A DNA stretch of 53,080 nucleotides from Candidatus Fimadaptatus faecigallinarum. Lineage in GTDB: Bacteria > Bacillota > Clostridia > Christensenellales > Aristaeellaceae. The DNA lies in the NCBI GenBank assembly GCA_018714445.1, contig DVNK01000044.1:1-53080 (forward strand), read 5' to 3'. A model generated the notes under the pieces. The model was given only the letters and a program-made list of their open reading frames with translations, searched no databases and was not told the origin of the DNA. The position numbers were made by a program, and so were the translations under genes. This document shows, in pieces, positions 1 through 7,929 of the stretch (position 1 is the first letter of the stretch; each line of letters starts with the position of its first letter).

Positions 1-311
1 AGCACCACCGGTTGAGATACGCCTAATAATTCGCAGCGTGGGTTATGGCGACATCAGCGCTGCTCAATATAGTGGGCATACAGGTTGAGCATATAATCAG
101 CGACATATCGCCCGCTTGCTCCACTACCCGAAAAGATTCTGATGCGACATACAAACGGCTGCTGTCGGGACATGTCATCGCGCCAGTGAGCGCATGCGAG
201 ACGAGCTGCCAGCATCAGCGGCATTTGCCAAATGAATTGCCGTAGCGTGAATACCTGTGCACATAATCCTGAACTCGCGCGCATACTCTAGCCGAAGGGA
301 GGTGCACTTAT
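1..311. other. Left-edge intergenic region, no gene recognised
   Basis: No reading frame here has a convincing ribosome binding site or a recognisable product. The last bases (about 294-303, AAGGGAGGTG) are the ribosome binding site of the ATPase gene that starts at 312. A TTGCCG box at 237-242 and a CATAAT box at 262-267, spaced by 19 bases, could be a weak promoter for that gene. Confidence 0.5.
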
Positions 312-1379
312 ATGGATAAATACTTCTTTCCAGGCGGCAATACGCCGCACGGCTTTGTTAACTGCTTTGACGACATACTTCCGCAGTATGCGGCGCGCCG
401 CGTATACTATGTGAAGGGCGGCTCGGGCGTGGGCAAGAGCACGCTGATGCAGCGCGTGGGCGAGCGCTACCAGCGTCAGGGCTGGGATGTGGAGTACTTT
501 AACTGCTCTAGCGACCCCGCGAGCCTGGACGGCGTGGCGTTGCCTGCGCTTGGTGTGGCGCTCATGGACGCGACGCCGCCGCATCTGATGGAGCCGCGGC
601 TGCCCGGTCTGCGCGACTTCACGCTCGACCTGGCAGAATATCTGGACGAGGCGCGCCTTACCGATCACAAAGCTGAACTTGAGGCGGTCATGAGCCGGCG
701 CGCGGGTTGCTTTGAACAGGCATATGCGTGGCTGCGCGCCGCGTTGCCGCTGTACGAGAACGCGGGACGGCTTTACGCAGGTACGCTCCGACCGGCTGCG
801 GCATTGGCTGCCGACATTGAGCGGGCGCTGGACGTGCCCGGCGTGGATGACGGGGCCGCTCTTGCGCCGCGGCGGCTGTTTGCCGGAGCGATATCGCCAG
901 ATGGCTTTGTAAGCACGCTGGAGACGCTGCGCGCGGGTAACTGCATACGCATTGAGTTGCCCTGGGGCTGTGACGCGAGCGAGGCGCTCGAATTGGTCGC
1001 CCGACGCCATCCGGGGCGCACGCGGCCTGCGGTATTGCTGCTCAATCCGATGCGCCCTGAGCGCACGATTCATCTGCTGCTGCCCGAGTGCGATGCGCTG
1101 ATAACCGCCGACGGCGGGCTGCAGGATCCGATAAAGTGCGATGCGGTGCTCAGCGGTGTCAGCGGAGCAATACCGGATGAGGCGGCGCGCGCGGCTGCTG
1201 CGTTTGACCAGCGCGAGTTCACGCGGCTGATTGAGGCGGCGGTAAGCGAGCTGCGCCGCGCACGCACGTTACATGCTGATGTGGAGCGCGTGTATTCGGC
1301 CGCGATGAACTTTGACGCGGTGGGAGCGCGGCTGGACGCAGTGTATGGCGAGCTGGACGCATTATTGCCGCAAAATTGA
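312..1379 (+). CDS. P-loop ATPase with two tandem lobes (PRK06851-like)
   Basis: This 355-residue cytoplasmic protein resembles the PRK06851 family of uncharacterised ATPases found in Clostridia. A canonical Walker A motif, GGSGVGKS, lies at residues 36-43. The protein looks internally duplicated: the phrase TPHGFVNCFDDIL at 11-23 is echoed by SPDGFVSTLETL at 195-206. In the second copy the expected P-loop reads PWGCDASE (about 217-224) and has lost the GK[ST] core, so only the first lobe should bind nucleotide normally. The ATG at 312 follows an AAGGGAGGTG ribosome binding site. It is followed by the separately promoted capA-like gene. The biological role of the family is unknown and nothing nearby suggests one. 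Confidence 0.7.
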   Translation: MDKYFFPGGNTPHGFVNCFDDILPQYAARRVYYVKGGSGVGKSTLMQRVGERYQRQGWDVEYFNCSSDPASLDGVALPALGVALMDATPPHLMEPRLPGLRDFTLDLAEYLDEARLTDHKAELEAVMSRRAGCFEQAYAWLRAALPLYENAGRLYAGTLRPAAALAADIERALDVPGVDDGAALAPRRLFAGAISPDGFVSTLETLRAGNCIRIELPWGCDASEALELVARRHPGRTRPAVLLLNPMRPERTIHLLLPECDALITADGGLQDPIKCDAVLSGVSGAIPDEAARAAAAFDQREFTRLIEAAVSELRRARTLHADVERVYSAAMNFDAVGARLDAVYGELDALLPQN

Positions 1380-1453
1380 TCTTAATTTGACAATGCTTGC
1401 GCGCATAAAACCCAACTGAGTAGGTGTATTTTCCGTCTAATGTTGTGAAAATG

Positions 1454-1482
1454 CTGCATCTGCGGTAAAAATGTGATACAAT
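1454..1482 (+). promoter_or_regulatory. Extended -10 promoter for the capA-like gene
   Basis: TACAAT at 1477-1482 is preceded by TG one base upstream, giving an extended -10 box. The -35 position at 1454-1459 (CTGCAT) is poor, as is common with extended -10 promoters. A TTGACA at 1387-1392 has no good -10 partner at 17 bases. Confidence 0.45.
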
Positions 1483-1533
1483 GTATGTGTACAGCAAAGC
1501 CGCCATGTGCGCGCAGGAGGGGGACAAAAGACA

Positions 1534-2829
1534 ATGATGCCAAGACACAAGCGCAGAAACGGCCGCCGTCGCTACCGCCTCAACCCGAAGTTGTTGCCCA
1601 CGGCGGGGCTCACGCTGTTGGCGGTGGGCATGGTGGTCGTAGTGTTTATGATGTTGATGCCGGGCGGATCGATATCGGTGTTCAACCAGCCTACGCCCAC
1701 GCCCACGGCGCAGCCTACCGCTGAGCCCACCGAGGTACCGACCCAGGCGCCTACGCCTACGCCCCAGATATACAATGAAGTGCGCGTGCGTGCTGCCGGC
1801 GACATCATGGTGCACGACGACGAGCTGCTTTCGGCTAAGCAGGACGATGGGTCGTACGACTTCACGTCGTTCTTTGGGGAGATAGCTGACAGCCTTGGCG
1901 ACGCCGATTACACCATGGCCAATCTGGAGACGACGGTAGGCGAAGCCGGATCAAAGGGATACACGGGCTATCCCAATTTCCATACGCCAACGTCGCTGTT
2001 GACCGCGCTCAAAGGCACCGGCATAGACATGCTGACGACCAGCAACAATCACTGTCTGGACAGGTATTTCGACGGACTGGTCGAGACGCTGGATTCACTG
2101 GATGCAGCCGGATTCGATCATACTGGCACGTTCCGCAACAAGCAGGAGTACCAGACGGCCTATGTAAAGGAAGTAAACGGCATCAAGATAGGCGTGGTGG
2201 CATACACCTATGGCACAAACGGCATGGAGGAAGACTCGGACCCTGACGGCGTCGAATGGGGCATAATGTACCTGTCCAACGCGAACTTTGAAAAGAGCGC
2301 GCAGCGACTGCGCGAAGCCGGCGCCGAGGTACTGATAGCCGTGCCGCACTGGGGCACCGAGTACAAGCGCGCTCCCGACGATTCGACCGTGGATTACGCC
2401 AAGGAGATGGCCAAGGCCGGTTTTGACGTCATAATAGGTAGCCACCCGCACATGGTGCAGCCGATTGAATGGCTTGAGACCACGCGCGCGGACGGCAGCA
2501 CGGGACGCACGCTGGTGGCGTATTCGCTGGGCAATTTCGTGTCGGCGCAGCGCGACCAGTACAAGGACACCGGCATAATACTCGACTTCACGATACGCCA
2601 GGAGATCGCCACCGGCGACATCACGATAGAGGATGTCGGTTATGTGCCGGTATGGGTGTGGCGCTATGAGGACGGCGATAAGAATGCATATCGCGTGTTG
2701 CCCTGTGGCGCTGCGCTGGACGCACTGCCCGAGGGCATGTCCGATGCGGATCAGGCCCGGCTGAGCGCGGCGTGGAGCGAGACGCTGGAACTGATGACGG
2801 CCGATGGTATTACTGCGCTTAAAAAGTAA
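1534..2829 (+). CDS. CapA family membrane-anchored metallophosphatase-like protein
   Basis: The protein belongs to the CapA/PgsA family (poly-gamma-glutamate capsule synthesis type, calcineurin-like metallophosphoesterase fold). It begins with a basic stretch, one membrane helix at about 20-43, and a Pro/Thr-rich spacer at 52-78. The extracellular domain starts at GDIMVHD (89-95). Further family motifs are NLETTVG, TSNNHCLDRY, GSHPHMVQP and AYSLGNFV, which supply the usual Asp, Asn and His ligands. An in-frame GTG at 1507 lies upstream, but the AGGAGGGGG ribosome binding site at about 1513-1521 points to the ATG at 1534 (431 residues). Without pgsB or pgsC nearby a capsule role is unproven. 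A surface hydrolase acting on envelope polymers is equally possible. Confidence 0.85.
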   Translation: MMPRHKRRNGRRRYRLNPKLLPTAGLTLLAVGMVVVVFMMLMPGGSISVFNQPTPTPTAQPTAEPTEVPTQAPTPTPQIYNEVRVRAAGDIMVHDDELLSAKQDDGSYDFTSFFGEIADSLGDADYTMANLETTVGEAGSKGYTGYPNFHTPTSLLTALKGTGIDMLTTSNNHCLDRYFDGLVETLDSLDAAGFDHTGTFRNKQEYQTAYVKEVNGIKIGVVAYTYGTNGMEEDSDPDGVEWGIMYLSNANFEKSAQRLREAGAEVLIAVPHWGTEYKRAPDDSTVDYAKEMAKAGFDVIIGSHPHMVQPIEWLETTRADGSTGRTLVAYSLGNFVSAQRDQYKDTGIILDFTIRQEIATGDITIEDVGYVPVWVWRYEDGDKNAYRVLPCGAALDALPEGMSDADQARLSAAWSETLELMTADGITALKK

Positions 2830-2848
2830 TGCGTTAGAAAATGGCATG

Positions 2849-2867
2849 GACGGGCTTTGCGCCCGTC
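2849..2867 (+). terminator. Weak hairpin after the capA-like gene
   Basis: A 7-bp GACGGGC/GCCCGTC stem with a 5-base loop lies between the capA-like stop codon and the next gene. It lacks a strong T run, so it may only partly stop transcription, and the following CBS gene may be co-transcribed. Confidence 0.4.
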
Positions 2868-2894
2868 TGTGCTTTGATTTATGGAGGCGGTTCA

Positions 2895-3656
2895 ATGGTA
2901 AGCGACGAGTTTCTGGAGAGATATCGCGTGCTGGAGGACCTGTTGAGCGAGCGCTATGGCGGCGCGCCGCGCAGACATGCCAGCGTCATTATGGAGTTTG
3001 CCGACAGCAAGGAGGGCGAGATATTCCGCGACAGACTCGACCTGTGCCGCGAGATACGCAATCTGCTGACGCACAACGCCGCGCTTAACGGTGAACCGGT
3101 CGTGACGCCGGCGCGCGCCACGCTCGACATGCTGGAGGACATAATCGCATACGTGCGTCAACCGCCGCTTGCGGCCAACTGGGCCACCAGCGCCGACAAA
3201 CTGCTTATGACGCGCATGAGCGAACCGGTACTAAAGCTCATGCGCATAATGGAAAGCCGGGGCTTTTCGCATGTGCCGGTCGTAGAGCGGGGCCGCATAA
3301 CGGGCGTGTTCAGTCAGAGCACCGTGTTTTCGTACATAGGGCGCGCAAATGGAGCCAAGGTCAACGATTCGACGCGCGTGGGCGACATGGAGCGCTATCT
3401 GCCGCTGGAGCGCCACTCGAGCGAGCGATTCATGTTTATGCCGGCCGACGTGAGCTATGTGGACGCGGCGGCGGCATTCACGCCGGGCCAGGAGCGTGAG
3501 AAGCGGCTTGCCGCGATATTCCTTACGCAAAACGGCGGCGCTGACGAGCCGTTGATAGGCATGATAACCCCGTGGGATGTGCTGGGCCGCGCCAAGCGCT
3601 CGATAGTGCGTCCTGAGTTCGGCGATACGGGCGCTGCGGTCGACGAGCAGATGTAG
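2895..3656 (+). CDS. CBS-domain protein with an N-terminal HEPN-like (RNLLTH) domain
   Basis: The 253-residue cytoplasmic protein has an all-helical N-terminal part (about 1-90) carrying R55-N-L-L-T-H60. This matches the RNxxxH (Rx4-6H) pattern of HEPN-type RNases and related helical proteins. Two CBS modules follow (about 100-235). Typical CBS signatures are GFSHVPVVERGRITGVFS at 123-140 and PLIGMITPWDVLG at 219-231. CBS pairs usually bind adenine nucleotides or S-adenosylmethionine and switch an attached domain. A longer frame opens upstream, but the GGAGG at 2884-2888 supports the ATG at 2895. RNase activity is inferred from one motif only. The N-terminal part may be a non-catalytic helical domain. 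Confidence 0.7.
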   Translation: MVSDEFLERYRVLEDLLSERYGGAPRRHASVIMEFADSKEGEIFRDRLDLCREIRNLLTHNAALNGEPVVTPARATLDMLEDIIAYVRQPPLAANWATSADKLLMTRMSEPVLKLMRIMESRGFSHVPVVERGRITGVFSQSTVFSYIGRANGAKVNDSTRVGDMERYLPLERHSSERFMFMPADVSYVDAAAAFTPGQEREKRLAAIFLTQNGGADEPLIGMITPWDVLGRAKRSIVRPEFGDTGAAVDEQM

Positions 3657-3913
3657 ACGGGGCGCGGTCTGGCCATGCTGCGCCGCCAGGTCGGCACTGT
3701 CTGACGCATATAAGCCGGTTTATATGTCAGCGCACGCACTACTGGGATTTGGACAATCAAGTGTACTCAGGCATTGTCATATCACATCGCTTAAAGCGCC
3801 TGTGATTGGATAGCAAGCGCCTGTCCGCGTTCTAGATTGGCTGGGCGTCATGCGCCCGACCAACCGCACTGTATGAACATTCCTAAAGCGTATGCCGACA
3901 AATATAAACGCAA
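3657..3913. other. Intergenic region, nothing recognised
   Basis: The space between the CBS gene and the fucosidase terminator holds no supported reading frame, repeat or RNA gene. Confidence 0.4.
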
Positions 3914-3947
3914 GCGCGGTCGCATTCCATGTGGAACGCGGCCGCGC
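3914..3947 (-). terminator. Rho-independent terminator of the fucosidase gene
   Basis: A 15-bp stem (3914-3928 with 3933-3947, including two G-U or near pairs) closes a 4-base loop. On the minus strand it is followed by a T-rich stretch (TTGCGTTTATATTT). It lies 17 bases after the fucosidase stop codon. Confidence 0.7.
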
Positions 3948-3964
3948 ATTTTGCATGTATTCGC

Positions 3965-5281
3965 TTACTTGAGGAACAGCTCGATTACCGGTACGAGCAC
4001 ATTGGGCTTGACCGGCGGCAGCTCAATTATCAGCTGGTCGGCGGAAGCGCTCGTGCCCTCGGAGAAGTGATTTATCACGCCCTCGGTGTACTTGAGTTCG
4101 CTGCCATCGTGCAGGAACTGCGCGTAATCGACCTTGCCCGCCAGACCCGGCAGCGCGATGTGGCCGTACGGGTATGCGAACAGGTGCAGATACAGCCGCT
4201 TGCCGTCGATGGACTGAGTATAGCGGCAGTCGGCCGGCGCGACGAACTCGGGTTCGGCCATGGTGCAGCCATAGATCGAGCGGGCGTTGCCGTGCATCCA
4301 GTCCTCATAGACCTTCAGCGCGTCGCATGCGCGGTAGTCGAACTCACCGCGCGACGTGGGGCCGACGTTCATCAGCAGATTGCCGCCCAGCGCCACGGTG
4401 TTTATCAGCATGCGTATCAGCATCTCAGGGCTCTTCCATGTCTGCTCGTCGCGGTAGTAGCCCCAGGAGCCCGAGAAGGTCTGGCAGGCTTCCCAGGTGA
4501 CCAGTTCGCCGGTCTCCTTGTGGCGCACCCACTGCGTGGGCTGATACTGCTCAGGCGTCCACAGATCCTGTTCGATTTCGGTGCGGTTGTCGATGATTAT
4601 GCCGGGCTGGAGGCGGCGCGCGGTGGCTATCAGCTCCTCGGCCTCCCAATCGTCCTTGCCCTTGCCCTTCATCCAGGCGCGCTCGCCTTCGCCGTTGTTC
4701 TTTGAGTACGAGAAGTCGAACCACAGCACGTCTATCTTGCCGTAATTGGTCAGCAGTTCGGTCACCTGATTGCGCATGTACTCGGCGTACTTGTGCATGT
4801 CGCGGTTCTTGCTCTGCTCGAACGCGTCGGGGTCATCGCGGCGCGGATGCAGCATATCTATCGGGAAGTCGGGATGATGCCAGTCTATCAGCGAGTAGTA
4901 GAAGCCGACATGCAGCCCCTCGGCGCGGAACGCGTCCACGTACTCGCGCACCAGGTCGCGTCCGGCGGGCGTGTTGGTGCACTTGTAATCGGTGTACTGG
5001 CTGTCGAACATGCAGAAGCCCTCGTGGTGCTTGGTGGTCAGCACCGCGTACTTCATGCCGGCGGCCTTGGCGCGGCGCGCCCAGTCGCGCGCGTCGAACA
5101 GGTCGGGATTGAAGTACTTGAAGTACTTGTCGTAATGTTCCTCGGGTATGCGCTCGCGGGTCTTGATCCATTCATGCCGTGCGGGCATGGAGTACAGGCC
5201 CCAGTGTATGAACATGCCGAAGCGGTCGTGGGTGAACCAGGCGGTATCGCCGGGCGTCTTGCGCGTTACATAACTCGACAT
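3965..5281 (-). CDS. Alpha-L-fucosidase, glycoside hydrolase family 29
   Basis: The 438-residue enzyme should release alpha-linked L-fucose from glycans. GH29 hallmarks are FGMFIHWGLYS near the N terminus (about 21-31), TKHHEGFCMFDS at about 83-94, and IDVLWFDFSY, in which Asp189 is the expected catalytic nucleophile. There is no signal peptide, so it probably acts inside the cell on imported oligosaccharides. The frame extends upstream to 5305, but AGGAGGAG just before the ATG at 5281 fixes the start. It is divergent from an AraC regulator gene only 153 bases away, a common arrangement for a sugar-induced hydrolase and its activator. No fucose catabolic genes are seen in the window. Confidence 0.93.
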   Translation of the reverse strand: MSSYVTRKTPGDTAWFTHDRFGMFIHWGLYSMPARHEWIKTRERIPEEHYDKYFKYFNPDLFDARDWARRAKAAGMKYAVLTTKHHEGFCMFDSQYTDYKCTNTPAGRDLVREYVDAFRAEGLHVGFYYSLIDWHHPDFPIDMLHPRRDDPDAFEQSKNRDMHKYAEYMRNQVTELLTNYGKIDVLWFDFSYSKNNGEGERAWMKGKGKDDWEAEELIATARRLQPGIIIDNRTEIEQDLWTPEQYQPTQWVRHKETGELVTWEACQTFSGSWGYYRDEQTWKSPEMLIRMLINTVALGGNLLMNVGPTSRGEFDYRACDALKVYEDWMHGNARSIYGCTMAEPEFVAPADCRYTQSIDGKRLYLHLFAYPYGHIALPGLAGKVDYAQFLHDGSELKYTEGVINHFSEGTSASADQLIIELPPVKPNVLVPVIELFLK

Positions 5282-5434
5282 AGCTCTCCTCCTGTGCATA
5301 CGCAATTAAATTTGGGTAAAACGATCCATGACGCTTGATTGAAGCTCTGAATCGATTATACTTTAATTTGAGCGCAAAGTGAATGTACAACAGCGTGCAA
5401 AATATGCACTTTGAGGAATGGGGGATTGTGCCCG
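5282..5434. promoter_or_regulatory. Divergent promoter region between fucosidase and AraC genes
   Basis: On the plus strand TTGATT (5335-5340) and TATACT (5357-5362) are spaced by 16 bases and could drive the AraC gene. On the minus strand TATAAT (complement of 5355-5360) could be the -10 box of the fucosidase gene, with no good -35, as expected of an activator-dependent promoter. GTGCA-AAATA-TGCAC at 5396-5410 is a small inverted repeat. Confidence 0.45.
5401..5416. repeat. 16-bp direct repeat, copy 1, before the AraC gene
   Basis: AATATGCACTTTGAGG is found here and identically at 6283-6298, just beyond the AraC gene. Copy 1 overlaps the inverted repeat in the divergent promoter region, so a regulator binding site is possible. 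Confidence 0.6.
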
Positions 5435-6247
5435 ATGACGATAGAGCGCATGAGCAGCCTGGAAGAGCGGTTTGTGGGGTTGAGGCTGCGCGTGTTTGAC
5501 AGCGGGTATGCGCATCTGGACAGCAGTTGGTCAATGCGGGACGTGTGTTCGCCGTATACGCGGTTGTACTTTGCCTATCGCGGCGAGGGCTGGATCCGCA
5601 CGCCTGCGGGGGAGCGCGTGCTGCGCGCCGGGTACATGTACCTGATACCCAGCGGGCTGAAGTTCGACTACTGGTGTGACGGCGAGATGGACAAGCTGTA
5701 CATACATGTGGCGCTGGAACTGCCGGATGGGTTTGATCTGCTGGGCGGATTTGCCGACGGACTGGAGCTGGAACTGCCCGAGGTGCTGGGCGAAGAACTG
5801 TTGCGCGCGTACCGGGGCGGCGATCTGCGCGCGGCGCTGCGGCTGAAGGGGTGCGTGTTTGAGGCGCTGGCCGAGTTTGTGGACGGGTATGGCGCGATGC
5901 TGAGGCCCATTAGCAGCTATTCGCCGCTGACGCATGCCGCGTTTAGGGTTATAAAGCGCGAACTCAGCTCGCATTTGACGCTCAAGGACATAGCCGCTGC
6001 GCTGGACATAAATCCCAGCACGCTTGGCAAGCGGTTCCATGCCGAAACCGGGCTGGCGATCAGCGACTACATGGACAGCCTGCTTATGCAGCAGTTGCAG
6101 CGGCGGTTGCTGGCGGGCGATTCGACGCTCAGCGAGATAGCCGACGAGCTGGGCTTCTGCGATCAGTTCTACATGTCGCGGTACTTTAAAAAGCGTCAGG
6201 GCGAGACGCCCAGCGCGTACCGCAGGCGATTGAGCGGCGCCGTGTGA
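5435..6247 (+). CDS. AraC family transcriptional regulator
   Basis: The 270-residue protein has an N-terminal cupin-like sensing domain and a C-terminal AraC DNA-binding domain with two helix-turn-helix units. The first unit is around LTLKDIAAALDINPSTLGKRF, and the second is TLSEIADELGFCDQFYMSRYF followed by KKRQGETPSAYRRR, the standard AraC ending. An upstream TTG at 5411 is in frame, but the GGGGGA run at 5420-5425 fits the ATG at 5435. Its divergent position to the GH29 fucosidase suggests it controls that gene in response to a sugar. The ligand is not evident from sequence. Confidence 0.85.
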   Translation: MTIERMSSLEERFVGLRLRVFDSGYAHLDSSWSMRDVCSPYTRLYFAYRGEGWIRTPAGERVLRAGYMYLIPSGLKFDYWCDGEMDKLYIHVALELPDGFDLLGGFADGLELELPEVLGEELLRAYRGGDLRAALRLKGCVFEALAEFVDGYGAMLRPISSYSPLTHAAFRVIKRELSSHLTLKDIAAALDINPSTLGKRFHAETGLAISDYMDSLLMQQLQRRLLAGDSTLSEIADELGFCDQFYMSRYFKKRQGETPSAYRRRLSGAV

Positions 6248-6282
6248 AGGCGATGGAATCGCGCCGCATGCATGCGCACGGC

Positions 6283-6298
6283 AATATGCACTTTGAGG
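6283..6298. repeat. 16-bp direct repeat, copy 2, after the AraC gene
   Basis: Exact second copy of AATATGCACTTTGAGG (see 5401-5416). It lies between the AraC stop codon and the yebC promoter. Confidence 0.6.
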
Positions 6299-6359
6299 CG
6301 CAACAGGGCGCGTGCGTATACGTTAATATGGGCTGTGCCGTAATTTTACGCAAACGAGT

Positions 6360-6388
6360 TTGACAGGAACGTGTACAAATGATATCAT
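6360..6388 (+). promoter_or_regulatory. Sigma-A promoter of yebC
   Basis: TTGACA at 6360-6365 and TATCAT at 6383-6388 are separated by 17 bases, about 40 bases before the yebC start. Confidence 0.75.
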
Positions 6389-6427
6389 TAAGTGTCAATG
6401 TAAAACTGCTTTGGCGGAGGGATACGC

Positions 6428-7180
6428 ATGTCAGGACACAATAAATGGTCCACTATCAAGAACAAGAAAGCCAAGACCGATGCCCAGAAGGGCAAGATAT
6501 TTACTAAAATCGGGCGCGAGATACTGATCGCTGTGCGCGAGGGCGGCGGCGCCGACCCGGCTACCAACGGCAAACTGCGCGACGTAATAGCCAAGGCCAA
6601 GGCGAACAACATGCCCAACGACAACATCAACCGCTCGATACAGAAGGCGGCCGGCGAAGGCAATGCCGCCAACTACAAGGAGATGACGTACGAAGGTTAC
6701 GCTCCGGGCGGCGTGGCGGTGATACTTGACGTGGTCACCGATAATACAAACCGCACCGCATCCGAAGTGCGCCACCTGTTCGACAAGCACGGCGGTCAGC
6801 TGGGCGCGAGCGGCTGCGTGAGCTGGATGTTCGACTTCAAGGGCGTGATTGAGCTCGAGATACCCGAAGGCAAGGACGAGGATGATATAATCATGATGGC
6901 GCTGGACGCCGGCGCAGAGGACGTGACGGTGGATGGCAATATCGCCACCGTGTACACCGATCCGGGCGAGTTCTCGCAGGTGCGCGAGGCGCTGGAGAAT
7001 TCGGGCCTGACGTTCCTGTCGGCCGACCGCACTATGCTGCCCAAGAATACCGTGGAGATCACCGATCCCGAGATGGTCGAGAAGGTGCGCAAGCTGCTGG
7101 ACGTCATGGAGGACAACGACGACGTTCAGGAAGTCTACCACAACGCGGTGCTGCCTGAGGAAGAGGACGAGGACGAATAA
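6428..7180 (+). CDS. yebC: YebC/PmpR family protein
   Basis: This 250-residue protein is a full-length member of the YebC family. The N terminus (MSGHNKWSTIKNKK) and the motifs GGADPATNGKLRD, NMPNDNINRSIQKA and YEGYAPGGVAVI are diagnostic. YebC proteins were described as DNA-binding regulators. More recent work on the family links members to relief of ribosome stalling at proline-rich stretches. The acidic tail (EEEDEDE) is typical. GGAGG upstream supports the ATG at 6428. The gene has its own promoter and terminator, so it is probably monocistronic. It is not next to ruvC or ruvA, its frequent neighbours in other bacteria. Confidence 0.95.
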   Translation: MSGHNKWSTIKNKKAKTDAQKGKIFTKIGREILIAVREGGGADPATNGKLRDVIAKAKANNMPNDNINRSIQKAAGEGNAANYKEMTYEGYAPGGVAVILDVVTDNTNRTASEVRHLFDKHGGQLGASGCVSWMFDFKGVIELEIPEGKDEDDIIMMALDAGAEDVTVDGNIATVYTDPGEFSQVREALENSGLTFLSADRTMLPKNTVEITDPEMVEKVRKLLDVMEDNDDVQEVYHNAVLPEEEDEDE

Positions 7181-7192
7181 GCATGCAATATC

Positions 7193-7222
7193 GGCGCGCG
7201 GCATGAGGTCGCGCGCCTTTTT
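7193..7222 (+). terminator. Rho-independent terminator of yebC
   Basis: An 8-bp GGCGCGCG/CGCGCGCC stem (7193-7200, 7210-7217) with a 9-base loop is followed by five T residues. Confidence 0.85.
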
Positions 7223-7223
7223 G

Positions 7224-7339
7224 CGTCTGGCGCGGCTGCGGGCCGGGCGTAAGGCTTGGGCCTGTACTTTTTGCCGGGCAGTTACTTCTCTGCCAGTCTC
7301 TTGCGGCGCAACGCTCTCCACGGGCTTTCCAGGCAGTGG
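7224..7339 (-). pseudogene. Decayed IS481-like transposase fragment B
   Basis: Minus-strand translation gives ESPWRALRRKRLAEK, a stop, then LPGKKYRPKPYARPAA. The LRRK segment followed by KKYxPKPY resembles the junction between the helix-turn-helix part and the catalytic part of IS481-type transposases. The fragment is short, has an in-frame stop and abuts the yebC terminator. Its first 48 bases are also present in fragment A at 7930-8115. The call rests on motif recall, not a search. Confidence 0.4.
7292..7339. repeat. 48-bp direct repeat, left copy
   Basis: By hand count 42 of 48 positions match 7934-7981, and all six differences are transitions. The pair brackets the double-glycine peptide gene and its promoter. 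Confidence 0.75.
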
Positions 7340-7384
7340 TCGTAGTAGCTCTGCACATGTTGTATCGTGTTGCTGCCGCTAATA

Positions 7385-7414
7385 TTGACAGGCATATTTT
7401 AAGTATGATAAAAT
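7385..7414 (+). promoter_or_regulatory. Strong promoter of the double-glycine peptide gene
   Basis: TTGACA (7385-7390) and TAAAAT (7409-7414) are spaced by 18 bases. A TG at 7406-7407 makes the -10 box extended. The leader RNA then has a small CGGCCA/TGGCCG hairpin at 7415-7432. Confidence 0.75.
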
Positions 7415-7509
7415 CGGCCAAGAGACTGGCCGCACGTTTTCGTTGGACGATATGCCACTGAGTATTGGCGCGGCAAGTGATTTGGAAAACATGGGAGGAT
7501 GCGAGTGTC

Positions 7510-7800
7510 ATGTGTGAATCCGATGTAAAACTGACCAATGAAGAATTAGAGCAGGTATCCGGAGGTTCTGCTTTTTCCCATGAAGTCTATGTGATCCGCG
7601 TTGAGTATACTGCCATGGACTCCATAAGTCAAATACGGGACGCATTGGTACGCGAGTTGAGCGCCCGCGGGATCAGTACCAACCTTGCGCCATCTGTGGG
7701 CGTCTTGTTGAAAAATGGCATGACGTCTGGCAATAGGTCCGGTGTTTTGGTGTACGAATGTCGCAGTGATGGCACGATGATCAGATGCTATCAAGGTTAA
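7510..7800 (+). CDS. Small peptide with a double-glycine secretion leader
   Basis: The 96-residue product begins with MCESDVKLTNEELEQVSGG. The segment LTNEELEQVSGG (8-19) fits the double-glycine leader consensus (LSxEEL..V/I.GG) of class II bacteriocins, natural-product precursors and quorum peptides that are trimmed and exported by C39-peptidase ABC transporters. Cleavage after Gly19 would free a 77-residue core, long for a bacteriocin, containing two cysteines (84 and 93) close to its end. The start ATG at 7510 follows GGAGGA at 7494-7499, and a strong promoter lies at 7385-7414. No exporter, immunity or modification gene is within the window. The core resembles nothing I know, so function (bacteriocin, signal or other secreted peptide) is open. 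Confidence 0.7.
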   Translation: MCESDVKLTNEELEQVSGGSAFSHEVYVIRVEYTAMDSISQIRDALVRELSARGISTNLAPSVGVLLKNGMTSGNRSGVLVYECRSDGTMIRCYQG

Positions 7801-7929
7801 TGCCCACTAAAAGCATACGCGCGCTGGCAGCCGGCGTGAACTGTGCAGTTATGCACCATATCACGTCGGCTTGTCAGTATGGGGTTCAGCGCGCTGTAAG
7901 CGCGTCAGTCGGGAGCGCGGCAGTATATG

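Noticed and set aside
45-284. Overlapping short frames at the left edge
   Set aside because: No ribosome binding site and no similarity to known proteins.
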